Origin: Mycobacterium palustre
Lineage (GTDB): Bacteria; Actinomycetota; Actinomycetes; Mycobacteriales; Mycobacteriaceae
Length of the DNA stretch: 64,000 nt
Direction: 5' to 3'
Assembly: GCF_002101785.1 (NCBI RefSeq)
Contig: NZ_LQPJ01000043.1
Coordinates: 1-64,000 of the forward strand
Part shown: one piece after another, positions 54,335-64,000 of the stretch
Position numbering within the stretch: position 1 is the first letter of the stretch
Layout of the letters: each line of letters starts with the position of its first letter
Program-made: the position numbers and the translations under genes
The notes under the pieces: model-generated
Told to the model about the DNA's origin: nothing
The model's database searches: none
Seen by the model: the letters and a program-made list of their open reading frames with translations, nothing else

Positions 54335-55039
54335 ATGAGCACCCCATTCACTCCCCCCGAAGGATCGTTCGCCGGCGGCCCGGGCTTCGGCTTCGGCTTC
54401 GGCGCCGCGCCGCTGGACCGGCGCGCCTTGCACGAGGCCAAGCGGCAGGCCAGGCGGGAATTCCGCGAACACCTCCGCGATCACGCCGGGGGCGCCGGCT
54501 TCGGGCCCGGCTTCGGCCCCGGCTTCGGGCCGGGCTTCGGGCCGGGCCTCGGCTTCGGCCCGGGCGGCTGGCGCGGCGGATTTCGCCGTGGCGGCGGTGG
54601 CCGCGGCCGTCGCGGCGACGTGCGCGCGGCCATCCTCGCGCTGCTGGCCGAGCGGCCGATGCACGGCTACGAGATGATCCAGCAGATCGCCGAGCGCAGC
54701 AACGGCATCTGGCGGCCCAGCCCCGGATCGGTTTACCCGACGCTGCAGCTGCTGGACGACGAGGGTCTGATCACCGCGAGCGAATCCGACGGCAGCAAAA
54801 AGCTTTTCGAGCTGACCGACGAGGGTCGCGCGGCCGCCGAGAGGATCGAGACGCCACCGTGGGACGAGATCGCCGAGGGCGCCGACCCGGGCCACGTCAA
54901 CCTGCGCGCGGCGATGGGCCAGTTGTTCGGCGCGGCAGCGCAATCCGCGCACACCGCCACCGCCGAGCAGCAGCAGCGCATCGTCGAGATCCTCAACAAC
55001 GCCCGCCGCGAGATCTACGGCATCCTCGGCGAGGACTGA
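54335..55039 (+). CDS. PadR-family transcriptional regulator with Gly/Phe-rich N-terminus
   Basis: A 234-residue regulator. The winged-helix PadR domain spans about residues 87-170 (RAAILALLAERPMHGYEMIQQIAERSNG, then PSPGSVYPTLQLLDDEGLI). It is preceded by about 85 residues containing five GFGP repeats and a Gly/Arg-rich linker, and followed by a helical dimerisation tail. The ligand is unknown; PadR regulators often respond to toxic small molecules. Convergent with glpK. Confidence 0.9.
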   Translation: MSTPFTPPEGSFAGGPGFGFGFGAAPLDRRALHEAKRQARREFREHLRDHAGGAGFGPGFGPGFGPGFGPGLGFGPGGWRGGFRRGGGGRGRRGDVRAAILALLAERPMHGYEMIQQIAERSNGIWRPSPGSVYPTLQLLDDEGLITASESDGSKKLFELTDEGRAAAERIETPPWDEIAEGADPGHVNLRAAMGQLFGAAAQSAHTATAEQQQRIVEILNNARREIYGILGED

Positions 55040-55054
55040 GCCATCCCGGTCCCG

Positions 55055-55118
55055 CCGCGAGCGTGCGCACAATGACGGCCGCACCGGCGTGTCGCCGCAC
55101 AGACACGCACGCTCGCGG
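55055..55118. terminator. Inverted repeat between padR and glpK
   Basis: Perfect 13-bp arms CCGCGAGCGTGCG (55055-55067) and CGCACGCTCGCGG (55106-55118). The right arm can alternatively form a nested hairpin with GCGTGTC. Located between convergent genes, it could act as a bidirectional terminator; it could also be a dispersed intergenic repeat. Confidence 0.5.
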
Positions 55119-55144
55119 ACGGGGCCGAGTGGTCCCTGGGGAGG

Positions 55145-56671
55145 TTAAGTGACATCCACCCAATCCAGGGTCCGCTGCACCGCCTTGCGCCAGCCCTCGT
55201 ACCCGGCGGCGCGCTCGTCCTCGCTCCACGCCGGCGTCCAGCGCTTGTCCTCTTGCCAGTTGGTGCGCAGCTCGGATGGATCGGCCCAGAACCCGGCCGA
55301 CAGGCCCGCGGCGTAGGCGGCGCCCAGCGCGGTCGTCTCGGCGACCACCGGGCGCACCACGTCCACCCCCAGCACGTCGGCCTGGATCTGCATGCACAGC
55401 TCGTTTTGCGTGATGCCGCCGTCGACCTTCAACACCTCAAGGCGCACACCGGAATCCGCCTCCATCGCCTCCACCACGTCGCGGCTCTGGTAGCAGATCG
55501 CCTCCAGCGTCGCGCGGGCCAGGTGGGCGTTTGTGTTGAACCGCGACAGGCCCACGATCGCGCCCCGGGCATCGGACCGCCAGTAGGGGGCGAACAACCC
55601 GGAAAACGCGGGGACGAAATACATCCCGCCGTTGTCGGCGACCTGCCGGGCCAGCGACTCGCTTTGCGCGGCCCCGCTGATGATGCCCAGCTGGTCGCGC
55701 AACCACTGCACCGCCGAGCCGGTGACCGCGATCGAGCCCTCAAGGGCGTAAACGGGTTTGGCGTCCCCAAACTGGTAGCACACGGTGGTCAGCAAGCCGT
55801 TGTCGGAGCGCACGATCGACTCGCCGGTGTTGAGCAGCAGGAAATTGCCAGTGCCGTAAGTGTTTTTCGCCTCGCCCTCGGCCAGGCACACCTGGCCCAC
55901 CATCGCCGCATGCTGATCGCCGAGCATGCCGGTGATGGGCACTTCCCCGCCGAGCGGCCCGGCCTCGGCCGTCACACCGTAGGGCCGCACCGGCGACGAC
56001 GACGCGATAGCGGGCAGCATCGCCCGCGGGATCGAGAAGAACGACAACAGCTCGTCGTCCCAGTCCAGCGTCTCCAAGTCCATCAGCATGGTCCGGCTGG
56101 CGTTGGTGACGTCGGTGACGTGCACGCCGCCCCGCGGGCCCCCGGTCAGGTTCCACAGCACCCAGGTGTCGGCGGTGCCGAAGAGGGCGTCACCGCTTTC
56201 GGCGGCCTCGCGCACACCGTCGACGTTCTCCAGGATCCATTGCAGCTTGCCGCCGGAAAAGTAAGTGGCAGGCGGCAGGCCCGCCTTGCGCCGGATCACC
56301 TCGCCGCGGCCGTCGCGGTCCAGCGCCGACGCGATCCGATCGGTGCGGGTGTCCTGCCACACGATCGCGTTGTAGTACGGCCGTCCGGTGCGCCGATTCC
56401 ACACCATCGTGGTCTCGCGCTGATTGGTAATCCCAAGCGCCACAAGGTTTTCGGGGCCCAGCTTGGCGCGGTTCAGCACCGACATCAACACCGAGGAGGT
56501 GCGCTCCCAGATTTCGACCGGGTCGTGCTCGACCCAGCCGGCGCGGGGCAGGACCTGCTCGTGTTCGAGTTGGTGGCGGGCGACTTCGGCGCCGTCGTGG
56601 TCGAAGATCATGCAGCGTGTGCTGGTGGTGCCCTGGTCGATGGCGGCTACGAATTCGGCGGACTCGGTCAA
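55145..56671 (-). CDS. glpK: Glycerol kinase
   Basis: FGGY-family kinase phosphorylating glycerol to sn-glycerol-3-phosphate. 508 residues. The N-terminal ATP motif is [11 protein letters not shown] and the FGGY signature region appears as [12 protein letters not shown] and [15 protein letters not shown]. Position matches Rv3696c. No glpF or glpD gene is adjacent. Its 128-bp upstream region is shared with the divergent ligase gene. Confidence 0.96.
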   Translation of the reverse strand: MTESAEFVAAIDQGTTSTRCMIFDHDGAEVARHQLEHEQVLPRAGWVEHDPVEIWERTSSVLMSVLNRAKLGPENLVALGITNQRETTMVWNRRTGRPYYNAIVWQDTRTDRIASALDRDGRGEVIRRKAGLPPATYFSGGKLQWILENVDGVREAAESGDALFGTADTWVLWNLTGGPRGGVHVTDVTNASRTMLMDLETLDWDDELLSFFSIPRAMLPAIASSSPVRPYGVTAEAGPLGGEVPITGMLGDQHAAMVGQVCLAEGEAKNTYGTGNFLLLNTGESIVRSDNGLLTTVCYQFGDAKPVYALEGSIAVTGSAVQWLRDQLGIISGAAQSESLARQVADNGGMYFVPAFSGLFAPYWRSDARGAIVGLSRFNTNAHLARATLEAICYQSRDVVEAMEADSGVRLEVLKVDGGITQNELCMQIQADVLGVDVVRPVVAETTALGAAYAAGLSAGFWADPSELRTNWQEDKRWTPAWSEDERAAGYEGWRKAVQRTLDWVDVT

Positions 56672-56799
56672 AATTTCCCTCCTCCGGCGTGAGCCGAGAC
56701 GATGTCAGGTCCATCATGGTGCACCCGCCGGCCGCGCGACAGCGCAGGTCAACCCGTCGCCCCTTGCGCTACCGCCGGTAACCCTGTTGCATCGGCGGT

Positions 56800-58965
56800 G
56801 TGGGCGAAGAGGTCAAGCGCGCCGCGTATGACCGCGCACATCGGTCGGAGTACCGGCGCAAGGTGCGCCTGTGTCTGGACGTCTTCGAAACCATGCTCGC
56901 CCAGTGCCGGTTCGAATCCGACCGCCAGCTCACCGGCATGGAGATCGAGTGCAACCTCGTCGATGCCGACTATCAGCCGGCCATGTCGAATCGGCACGTG
57001 CTCGACGCCATCGCCGACCCGGCCTACCAGACCGAATTGGGCGCCTACAACATCGAATTCAACGTGCCGCCGCGGCCGTTGCCCGGCCACACCGTGCTGG
57101 ACCTGGAGGCCGACGTGCGAGGCAGCCTGAACGACGCGGAGGCCAAGGCGAAGTCCAGCGGGTCCCACATCGTGATGATCGGCATCCTGCCGACGTTGAT
57201 GCCCGAACACCTCGACGACGGCTGGATGAGCGAGTCGACGCGGTATGCGGCCCTCAACGACTCGATCTTTTCCGCCCGTGGCGAGGACATCCCGATCAAC
57301 ATCGACGGCCCCGAGCCGCTGAGCTGGCAGGCCGCCTCGATCGCACCCGAATCCGCTTGCACCAGCATGCAATTGCATCTGCAGCTGTCACCCGCCGATT
57401 TCGCGGCCAACTGGAACGCGGCGCAGGTGCTCGCGGGCCCGCAGCTGGCGCTGGCCGCCAACTCGCCCTACTTCTTTGGCCACCGGCTGTGGGCCGAAAC
57501 CCGCATCGAGGTGTTCGCCCAATCCACCGATACCCGGCCCGAGGAGCTCAAGGCGCAGGGCGTGCGGCCACGGGTGTGGTTCGGCGAGCGATGGATCGAC
57601 TCCGTCCTGGATCTTTTCCAGGAGAACGTCCAATACTTCCCGTCGCTGTTGCCCGAGGTTTCCGACGAGGATCCGATGGCCGAGCTGGCGGCCGGGCGCA
57701 CGCCGCAGCTTGCCGAGCTGCGATTGCACAACGGCACCGTGTACCGCTGGAACCGGCCGGTGTACGACGTGGTCGACGGGCGCCCACACCTGCGGCTGGA
57801 AAACCGGGTGTTGCCCGCCGGGCCGACCGTGGTCGACATGCTGGGCAACTCGGCGTTCTACTACGGCGTGCTGCGCAGCCTGTCCGAACAGGACGATCCG
57901 CTGTGGAACCGGATGGGTTTCGGTGTCGCACAGGAGAATTTCCTCGCAGCGGCGCGCACCGGGTTAGACACCCGGCTGCACTGGCCCGGCGTGGGTGAGG
58001 TGACGGCGCGGCGGCTGGTCCTCGACACGTTGCTGCCGCTGGCCCACGAGGGGCTGCGGCGTTGGGGCGTCGACGCCGAGGTGCGCGACCGGTTCCTCGG
58101 CGTCATCGAGGGCCGCGCCAAGACGGGTCGCAACGGGGCCAGCTGGCAGGTGGCCACGGTGCGCAGGCTGGAAACCGGCGGCCTGAGCCGGCCCGCGGCG
58201 CTGGCCGAGATGCTCCGGCGGTACTGCGAACACATGCACAGCAACGAACCGGTGCATACCTGGGCCGAGAGCGGCGAGGGGGGATCCGTGTCGTCCGAAA
58301 TCATGGACTGGGACAGCGGCTACCGCGAGGAGAGCGAGTTCGGGGGCCCGCCGCCGTGGAACATCGGCGAGCCGCAGCCCGAGTTGGCGGCGCTGCTCGA
58401 GGCCGGCAAGTTCCGCAGCGACGTGCTCGACGCCGGCTGCGGGTTCGCCGAGCTGTCGCTGGCGCTGGCCGAGCGCGGCCACACCGTCGTCGGCGTCGAC
58501 ATCACGTCGACCGCCGTCGCGGCGGCCACCAAGGCCGCGGCCGAGCGGGGCCTGAGCACGGCCACCTTCGTGCAGGCCGACATCACGTCCTTCACCGGAC
58601 ATGACGGGCGCTTTTCGACCGTCGTCGACAGCACGTTGTTCCATTCGCTGCCGGTGGAGGGCCGCGACGGATACCTCCACTCGGTGCACCAAGCCGCGGC
58701 CCCGGGCGCCGGCTATTTCGTGCTGGTATTCGCCAAGGGCGCCTTCCCCGCCGAGATGGAGCCGAAGCCCAACGAGGTCGACGAGGACGAGCTTCGCGCG
58801 GCCGTGAGCAAGTACTGGGAGATCGACGAGATCCGGCCCGCCTATATCCACGCCAACATCCCACCGGTCTTGAACGCGCCGTTCGAGTTTCCGCCGCACG
58901 AACGCGACGAGAAGGGCCGGATGAAGTTGCCGGCCTACCTGCTGACGGCGCACAAATCCCGCTGA
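56800..58965 (+). CDS. GCS2-like ligase fused to a SAM methyltransferase
   Basis: A single 721-residue frame. The N-terminal part (about 1-480) resembles glutamate-cysteine ligase family 2 (ATP-grasp-like carboxylate-amine ligase): LTGMEIECNLVD and TELGAYNIEFNVPPRPLPG are family motifs. The C-terminal part (about 500-721) is a class I methyltransferase with VLDAGCGFAELSLALAERG. In M. tuberculosis I recall two separate genes here (Rv3698 and Rv3699). An internal GTG at 58288, preceded by GAGGGG at 6 bases, could also start the methyltransferase alone. Start GTG 56800. The neighbourhood includes ergothioneine genes, but a shared pathway is not shown. Confidence 0.85.
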   Translation: MGEEVKRAAYDRAHRSEYRRKVRLCLDVFETMLAQCRFESDRQLTGMEIECNLVDADYQPAMSNRHVLDAIADPAYQTELGAYNIEFNVPPRPLPGHTVLDLEADVRGSLNDAEAKAKSSGSHIVMIGILPTLMPEHLDDGWMSESTRYAALNDSIFSARGEDIPINIDGPEPLSWQAASIAPESACTSMQLHLQLSPADFAANWNAAQVLAGPQLALAANSPYFFGHRLWAETRIEVFAQSTDTRPEELKAQGVRPRVWFGERWIDSVLDLFQENVQYFPSLLPEVSDEDPMAELAAGRTPQLAELRLHNGTVYRWNRPVYDVVDGRPHLRLENRVLPAGPTVVDMLGNSAFYYGVLRSLSEQDDPLWNRMGFGVAQENFLAAARTGLDTRLHWPGVGEVTARRLVLDTLLPLAHEGLRRWGVDAEVRDRFLGVIEGRAKTGRNGASWQVATVRRLETGGLSRPAALAEMLRRYCEHMHSNEPVHTWAESGEGGSVSSEIMDWDSGYREESEFGGPPPWNIGEPQPELAALLEAGKFRSDVLDAGCGFAELSLALAERGHTVVGVDITSTAVAAATKAAAERGLSTATFVQADITSFTGHDGRFSTVVDSTLFHSLPVEGRDGYLHSVHQAAAPGAGYFVLVFAKGAFPAEMEPKPNEVDEDELRAAVSKYWEIDEIRPAYIHANIPPVLNAPFEFPPHERDEKGRMKLPAYLLTAHKSR

Positions 58966-58977
58966 GCCCCGCGCTCG

Positions 58978-60384
58978 TCAGATGGTGCCCACGCCCGTGA
59001 GGGCGGTACCGACGAACGCCAACTCCGCAAGCAGGGCGTTCGTATTGGATTGCAGCGCACTGACGTAGCTGGTCGCCGGAGGGATCCGGAACTGCCCGAT
59101 TTGTATGGGTTCGATTGTGGTGTTCGGGATGTGGATGTGGGGCAGGTCGAATGCGCCGACTCCCACGGGCGGGATGGTCAGCGGCGGCGTGGCAAACGCG
59201 GGCCAGCTGAGCTGCGGCAGCGCGAAGTCGCCTACTGCAATCGGCGGGATGGTCAGCGGCGCCGTCGCGAAGCCGGGCCAGCTGACTTGCGGCAGGGTGA
59301 AACCGCTGACGTCGATGGGCGGAATGGTGATGGACGAGATGCTGAAGCCCGAAAGGCCGATCGACGGGAACAGGTAATCGCCCGAGCCGCTGGGATTCCC
59401 GATGGTCAGGATCGGCAATTGGAACTGGCCGATCTGGATACCGGGGAAATTGATCGTGCTGATCGAGCCCAGCGTGTTGAAGCCGAAACTCGGCGCGAAA
59501 TCGAAGCCGTGGAGAACGATGTCGTAATTGGGTGCGACGATGTTGCTCGTTTCCAGGCTGAGCACCGTCACATCCCCACTACCACCCGTGATGTTGATAT
59601 CCGGAAGCTGTATCCGGGGGAAGTTGAACCCCGGAATAGTCACGGTGGGCAGGCTCCAGTCGCTGAGCGCGATCCTCGGTGTCTGGAACTGCGGAATATC
59701 GACAGCCGGCAGGTTGATCGACGGCACCGATATGGCCGGGGTGGTTATCTGCGGAAGGCTGAAGCCTCCGACAGTGACGCCGGGCGGCGTCGCCCCGGCC
59801 GGGATGTCGATCGCCGGTATCGTGATCTGCGGCAAGCTGAACGGACTGAGCGTCACGTTCGGGGGCGTGGTCCCGGCCGGAATGTTTATCGACGGAATGG
59901 TCAACCGGGGCAGATCGAATGCGGAAAGGCTTATCGGATTGATGTTCACTTCCGGCACGACGATCCCGGGCGTGCCGAGGGTGACGAGGATCCCGCTCTG
60001 GCTGATCTGAAAGTTGACGATGCCGCCGTACAAGGTGAACGTTTGTACGGCCGCCGCGGGCGCGGCCGCCGCGGGCGCGCCGCCGGCCAGAACCCCCGCA
60101 TTAGCGGCCTCGGCGCTGACATATGCCGCCGCACCGGCACTCAACAATCTTTCGAACTCTGCGTGGAACGCCCGCGCCTGAGCGTTGAGGGCTTGAAATT
60201 GCTGGCCCGCGCCGCCGAACAGCGAAGCGATCGCAATCGATATCTCGTCTTCAGCGGCCGCGGCTATCCCCGTGAGGGGTTCGGCGTTCGCCGCCGCGTC
60301 GGCCAGCGAGGCCCGGACGCCGGCAAGGTCCTGAGCTGCAGCCTGCACCGCATCCGGCACGGTCGTCACGAACGACATCGCCAT
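58978..60384 (-). CDS. PE-family protein with Leu-Pro-Ile repeats
   Basis: A 468-residue protein. The N-terminal PE domain (about 1-100) starts MSFVTTVPDAVQAAAQ and has the YxxxD/E-like secretion helix region (AAAYVSAEAAN). The rest consists of beta-type repeats with LPxITIPxI and, near the end, a duplicated unit LPQLSWPxFATxPLTIPPI. PE proteins are exported by ESX systems, usually with a PPE partner; no PPE gene adjoins. ATG 60384 or ATG 60378 may start it. It lies between the ligase-methyltransferase gene and egtE, where M. tuberculosis has no PE gene. Confidence 0.87.
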   Translation of the reverse strand: MAMSFVTTVPDAVQAAAQDLAGVRASLADAAANAEPLTGIAAAAEDEISIAIASLFGGAGQQFQALNAQARAFHAEFERLLSAGAAAYVSAEAANAGVLAGGAPAAAAPAAAVQTFTLYGGIVNFQISQSGILVTLGTPGIVVPEVNINPISLSAFDLPRLTIPSINIPAGTTPPNVTLSPFSLPQITIPAIDIPAGATPPGVTVGGFSLPQITTPAISVPSINLPAVDIPQFQTPRIALSDWSLPTVTIPGFNFPRIQLPDINITGGSGDVTVLSLETSNIVAPNYDIVLHGFDFAPSFGFNTLGSISTINFPGIQIGQFQLPILTIGNPSGSGDYLFPSIGLSGFSISSITIPPIDVSGFTLPQVSWPGFATAPLTIPPIAVGDFALPQLSWPAFATPPLTIPPVGVGAFDLPHIHIPNTTIEPIQIGQFRIPPATSYVSALQSNTNALLAELAFVGTALTGVGTI

Positions 60385-60631
60385 CTCCCTTCGCGCCGCG
60401 GCAACCGGCCGCGTTATCCACTAAGAAGCAATGGCGGCTGGCCGGCCGGCATCGGAGCCGACGGCGCCCCAGTTCAGCGGCACCGACCCGTGACCCGCCT
60501 CTGGCCATCGAGGCACAAGCTACCGCACACACGCCTAATAAGAACAGCTTTTCCATACTTTTGGTCAGCATTCCCCCCGAAATTGACGGACTCGGTCTTT
60601 AGCGGGGCGCCGCACGCGAGTCGTCCGCGCA

Positions 60632-61774
60632 CTAGCCGCCCGTCGCAGCGGTGGCCGCGATCAGGGCCTCGGCGAAGATCTCCAGATCCTCCTCGGTGGC
60701 GTCGACGTGCGGCGAGATCCGCAGCCGCGGCGCGGTCAGCTCCAGCGGCGCGCGCTGCACGCCGACAAATGTCGTCAGGATCCGCCGCTGGGCCAGCAGC
60801 CACGACCGCACCGCCTGGGGATCGGCACCGTCGACCGGGGCCAGCGTGGTGATCGCGCTCGGCTCCTCGGCCTCTTCGACCACCGCCCACCCCGGCACGT
60901 CGGCCAGCGCCGCCCGGCTGATGCGGCCGACCTCGGCCAGCCGCGCCCGCACGGCCCGCGGACCGTAGGCCAGATGCTCGCCCAGGGCCAGCGAAAAGCC
61001 CACGCGCGCAGCGACATTGGCTTCACCGAACTCCAGCTGTTGGGCCACCGTCGATGCCGCCGCCCACTCGGGGGCGGCCAGCCGGGGACGCAACCGCTCC
61101 ATCAGCTCGCGGCGCACCGCCAGGCAACCCACCCCGCGGGGCCCGGCGATCCACTTGCGCGACGACGCGTAGGTGACGTCGGCGCCCACCGCGCAGTCCA
61201 CCTGCCCCAGGGCTTGGGCGGCGTCCACCACCAGCGGCAGCCCCAACTCGACGCAAAGCTGCGCGACCATCGAAAGCGGTTGCACCACACCGCTGTGGCT
61301 GGCCAACGCGGTCAGATGGACCAGATCGGGCCGGTCTTCGTCCAGCATCAAGGCGGCATCGTCGAGCGCGACCCGGCCGTCGTCGAGCGTCGGCAACAGC
61401 CGGCGATCGAACCCGTGGGCGGCCATCATCGCCAGGTTGGGTCCGTACTCGCCGGGTAGGCACGCGACCCGCCGGCGTTCGGCGGGCCAGCTGCCCAACA
61501 GCAGGTCGAGCGCGTTCAGCGAGCCGGTCGTGAACACGACCTCGGCGTCGGGGGTGCCGCACAGCGCCGCGATCGCCGCGCGCCCGGCGTCGAGCACCGG
61601 GGCGGCCGCCTCCGCCGCGACGTAGCCGCCGATCTCGGCCTCGTTGCGCGCGTGGCGGTCGGCGGCGTCGATGACCGCGAGGCTTTGTCGCGAGCAGGCG
61701 GCGTTGTCCAGGTGCAGGCCGGCCACCGGCGGGCGGGCCGCCCGCCACCGGTCGGCCAGGGTGCCTTCGGTCAC
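60632..61774 (-). CDS. egtE: Ergothioneine biosynthesis PLP C-S lyase EgtE
   Basis: Fold-type I PLP enzyme, 380 residues, which cleaves the hercynylcysteine sulfoxide C-S bond to give ergothioneine. [12 protein letters not shown] near residue 21 and the PLP Lys in [15 protein letters not shown] are typical of the NifS-like fold. GTG 61774 overlaps the egtD stop by 4 bp. Last gene of the operon. Confidence 0.93.
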   Translation of the reverse strand: MTEGTLADRWRAARPPVAGLHLDNAACSRQSLAVIDAADRHARNEAEIGGYVAAEAAAPVLDAGRAAIAALCGTPDAEVVFTTGSLNALDLLLGSWPAERRRVACLPGEYGPNLAMMAAHGFDRRLLPTLDDGRVALDDAALMLDEDRPDLVHLTALASHSGVVQPLSMVAQLCVELGLPLVVDAAQALGQVDCAVGADVTYASSRKWIAGPRGVGCLAVRRELMERLRPRLAAPEWAAASTVAQQLEFGEANVAARVGFSLALGEHLAYGPRAVRARLAEVGRISRAALADVPGWAVVEEAEEPSAITTLAPVDGADPQAVRSWLLAQRRILTTFVGVQRAPLELTAPRLRISPHVDATEEDLEIFAEALIAATAATGG

Positions 61775-62736
61775 TTGGCGGCCAGCGACAGCCCGAAGTC
61801 GCCGGCTTCGTCGGTCCACCACCGGATCTGGCGCAGCCCGGCATCGGACAGCTCGGCGCTGACGCCGTCGGGCCGGAACTTGCACGAGACCTCGGTGAGC
61901 ATTTCCTCGCCGGCGTCGAACTCGACGGTCAGGTCCAGCGCCCCGATGCGCACCCGCTGGCGGCTGCCGGCCCGAAGCCACATCTCGATGCGTTCCGCCT
62001 CGCCGTTCCACCGGGCCACGTGTTGGAAGGCGTCGACGTCGAAGTCGGCGTCGAGCTGGCGATTGATCACCGCCAGCACGTTGCGGTTGAAGCGGGCCGT
62101 CACCCCGGCGGCGTCGTCGTAGGCGCGCACCAGCCGGTTGGAGTCCTTGACCAGGTCGGTGCCCAGCAGCAGGGTGTCGCCCGGCGACATCACCGCGGCC
62201 AGCGTCGAGAGGAACTCCGCGCGCGGCCCGGGCGTGAGATTGCCGATCGTCGACCCGAGGAACACGAACAACCGCCGTCCGCCGCCGGGTATCTCGGTCA
62301 GGTGCTCCTCGAAATCCCCGCAGACCGCGTTGATTTCGACCCCGGGGTATTCCCGCTGGACGGCCGCCGCGGTCGCCGACAACACGCCGGCGTCGACATC
62401 GAACGGCACGAACCCGCGCAACGATCCGCGTTCGCGCAGCGCGTCCAGCAGCCGCCGCGTCTTTTCCGACGTGCCGGCGCCGAGCTCGACCAGGGTGTCG
62501 GCCTGGCTGGCCGACGCGATGTCGCCGGACCGGGCGCGCAGTATCTCGGCTTCGGCGCGCGTCGGGTAGTACTCCGGCAGCCGGGTGATCTGGTCGAACA
62601 GGTCGCTCCCCACCGAGTCGTAAAACCACTTGGGCGGCAAGGACTTCGGCGTCTGGCGCAGGCCGTCGGACACGTCGCGACGCAGCGCGTGATACGCCGA
62701 GTCGGCGGCGAGGTGATTGGACAGCGTCAGCGTCAT
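61771..62736 (-). CDS. egtD: Histidine N-alpha-methyltransferase EgtD
   Basis: Trimethylates histidine to hercynine, the first ergothioneine step. 321 residues, the length of Rv3701c. The SAM site is [34 protein letters not shown] precedes it, and [13 protein letters not shown] is a family motif. ATG 62736 overlaps the egtC stop by 4 bp. Confidence 0.96.
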   Translation of the reverse strand: MTLTLSNHLAADSAYHALRRDVSDGLRQTPKSLPPKWFYDSVGSDLFDQITRLPEYYPTRAEAEILRARSGDIASASQADTLVELGAGTSEKTRRLLDALRERGSLRGFVPFDVDAGVLSATAAAVQREYPGVEINAVCGDFEEHLTEIPGGGRRLFVFLGSTIGNLTPGPRAEFLSTLAAVMSPGDTLLLGTDLVKDSNRLVRAYDDAAGVTARFNRNVLAVINRQLDADFDVDAFQHVARWNGEAERIEMWLRAGSRQRVRIGALDLTVEFDAGEEMLTEVSCKFRPDGVSAELSDAGLRQIRWWTDEAGDFGLSLAAK

Positions 62737-63446
62737 CGAGATCCCTTCGGGTGAGTGAGCGGCGTGATCGTGACCCCGTGCGGGGTGACCTCGACCAGGT
62801 GGCGGTCCGGCACGTCGTCCCAGTCCGGTGAGTCGTCGTAGGGCTCGCTGGCCAGCACCACCCCGTCGTCGCGGCGCAGGATGCACAACGTGTCGCCCCA
62901 GGCGGTGCCCAGCAGGCGGGAACCGTCGGCGGCCAGGATGTTCAGCCGCGCGAGGGGGTCGGCCATGCCGACCTCGGCGATGGTGTCGCCCAGCGCGTCG
63001 AGGCCCCGGTCGAAGATGGTGGCCGCGAGAATGGCGCTGTCGCATACGGATTCGGCCGACGAGGTGGGCGCCAGCACGGCGCGACCGACGACGCCGTTGT
63101 GCGACAGCAGCCATCGTCCGTCGGTGAACGGCGCGGCCGCGCTGGCTTCGATCGGCATGCCGACGGTCGCCGACCGCACGGCGGCCACGATGCAGTGGCT
63201 GCGCAGCGCCGGCGCGACGGAGTCGAAGGACGCGTCGCCCCACAGCGGCGCCGCACTGCGCCACCGCCGCGGCACCTCGCCCCCCGAGGTGCGGTCGAAG
63301 AATCCGACGCCCCAGCCGTCGGCGTTCATCAGGCCGTGCTTCTGCCGGCGCGGCGCGTAGGACTGCACCCGCAACCCGAAGGGCGGGTCGAGCATTAACG
63401 ACGAGACCGTGACGTCGGCGCCTAGCCAGCCCAGGTGGCGGCACAT
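62733..63446 (-). CDS. egtC: Gamma-glutamyl hercynylcysteine sulfoxide amidohydrolase EgtC
   Basis: Class II glutamine amidotransferase-like (Ntn) hydrolase that removes the glutamyl group in ergothioneine synthesis. 237 residues. It starts MCRHLGWLG, so Cys2 becomes the N-terminal nucleophile after Met removal; [11 protein letters not shown] and LLSHNGVV are family motifs. ATG 63446 shares one base with the egtB stop. Confidence 0.95.
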   Translation of the reverse strand: MCRHLGWLGADVTVSSLMLDPPFGLRVQSYAPRRQKHGLMNADGWGVGFFDRTSGGEVPRRWRSAAPLWGDASFDSVAPALRSHCIVAAVRSATVGMPIEASAAAPFTDGRWLLSHNGVVGRAVLAPTSSAESVCDSAILAATIFDRGLDALGDTIAEVGMADPLARLNILAADGSRLLGTAWGDTLCILRRDDGVVLASEPYDDSPDWDDVPDRHLVEVTPHGVTITPLTHPKGSR

Positions 63447-64000
63447 CAGGCGGCGTCCCACGCCAGGCGCACGCCGGAGAAGATCTGGCGGCGGATCGGG
63501 TGGTCCCAGTTGCGGAAGCTGGGCCGCAGTATGGCGGGCTCGACCGCCCAGGATCCGCCGCGCAGCACCCGGTAGTCGCCGTCGAAGAACGGCTGCGAAT
63601 AGCGCTCGTAGATCATCGGGACGAAGCCCGGCCACGGTCGCAGCGGCGAGCTGGTCCACTCCCAGACGTCACCGAGCATCTGCTCTACCCCGTAGGCCGA
63701 CGCGCCGGCCGGGTAGGCGCCGACGGGCGCCGGGCGCAGCGCGGCGCCGCCCAGGTTCGCGAGCGCCTCCGACGGCTCCTGGGACCCCCATGGGTAGCGG
63801 CGTCGCGTGCCGGCCGCCGGGTCCCAGGCGCACACCTTCTCCCATTCGACCTCGGTGGGCAGCCGGGCCCCGGCCCACGCGGCGTAGGCCTCGGCCTCGA
63901 AGTAGGTGACGTGCTGCACCGGCTCGTCGGCCGGAATGTCCTCGATGTAGCCGAACCGGGTACGGGTTTGACCGTCAGAGCTCCAAAACTGCGGTCCCGT
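63446..64000 (-). CDS. egtB: Hercynine oxygenase EgtB (5' end missing)
   Basis: The visible 184 residues are the C-terminal FGE-sulfatase-type domain of the non-haem iron sulfoxide synthase Egt[42 protein letters not shown] and VLRGGSW. The frame stays open to the window edge, so the DinB-like iron-binding N-terminus lies outside. With egtC, egtD and egtE it forms the ergothioneine operon; egtA should be upstream beyond the window. Confidence 0.94.
   Translation of the reverse strand, partial: TGPQFWSSDGQTRTRFGYIEDIPADEPVQHVTYFEAEAYAAWAGARLPTEVEWEKVCAWDPAAGTRRRYPWGSQEPSEALANLGGAALRPAPVGAYPAGASAYGVEQMLGDVWEWTSSPLRPWPGFVPMIYERYSQPFFDGDYRVLRGGSWAVEPAILRPSFRNWDHPIRRQIFSGVRLAWDAA

Overview
The window is chromosomal DNA from a high-GC mycobacterium. 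Gene content and order match the acs to egtABCDE stretch of Mycobacterium tuberculosis (roughly Rv3667 to Rv3704c, recalled from memory), and actinobacterial markers are present: WhiB, a PE protein, F420-dependent enzymes, ergothioneine genes and SigF-type promoters. The content resembles a slow-growing non-tuberculous species of the M. avium complex type; the species cannot be fixed from the sequence alone.

Layout. 1-19.5 kb is a conserved backbone: acetyl-CoA synthetase, a secreted protease, a holin-like membrane protein, EphE, the acid-resistance protease MarP, a CoA-type NUDIX hydrolase, a membrane thioredoxin, endonuclease III, CRP, a metallo-beta-lactamase-fold hydrolase, RidA, a DUF4177 protein, a pair of Get3/ArsA-like ATPases, WhiB4 divergent from the penicillin-binding protein PonA2, a metallophosphoesterase, the cysteine desulfhydrase Cds1 and tRNA-Pro(CGG). 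At the tRNA 3' end there is a degraded tyrosine integrase, then a SodC-like lipoprotein that has lost metal ligands and an Mrr-type membrane nuclease: a decayed integration site. The backbone resumes with a P450 (CYP137 position).

23.5-36.3 kb is a stress-response island. It holds UsfY, a HAD phosphatase, the SigF regulator RsfB, a full stressosome-like operon (RsbR, RsbS, RsbT, an RsbX-like phosphatase, and a large PAS-GAF-PP2C-HATPase RsbU-like protein) ending in a haem-oxygenase-fold metalloenzyme, plus a CDGSH iron-sulfur protein, a methyltransferase, a DJ-1/PfpI protein, a zinc alcohol dehydrogenase, an SRPBCC protein and an F420-dependent oxidoreductase. Several of these have GTTT-N15/16-GGGTA promoter motifs of the SigF type, which suggests one regulon.

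36.3-45.8 kb is a self-contained selenoprotein module: selD-fdhA-fdhB-nrfD on one strand and selC (tRNA-Sec)-selA-selB on the other. fdhA is interrupted by an in-frame UGA followed by a bacterial SECIS hairpin, so it encodes a selenocysteine formate dehydrogenase. The stress and selenium blocks lie between the orthologues of rsfB (Rv3687c) and the YqeY-type gene (Rv3688c), which are adjacent in M. tuberculosis; this is an inserted or differentially lost segment of about 20 kb.

45.8-64 kb returns to the backbone: YqeY, a MoxR/DUF58/DUF4129/DUF4350/SpoIIM/RDD membrane cluster, a PadR regulator with a palindromic operator, glycerol kinase, a GCS2-like ligase fused to a methyltransferase, a PE protein, and the ergothioneine operon egtB(partial)-egtC-egtD-egtE.
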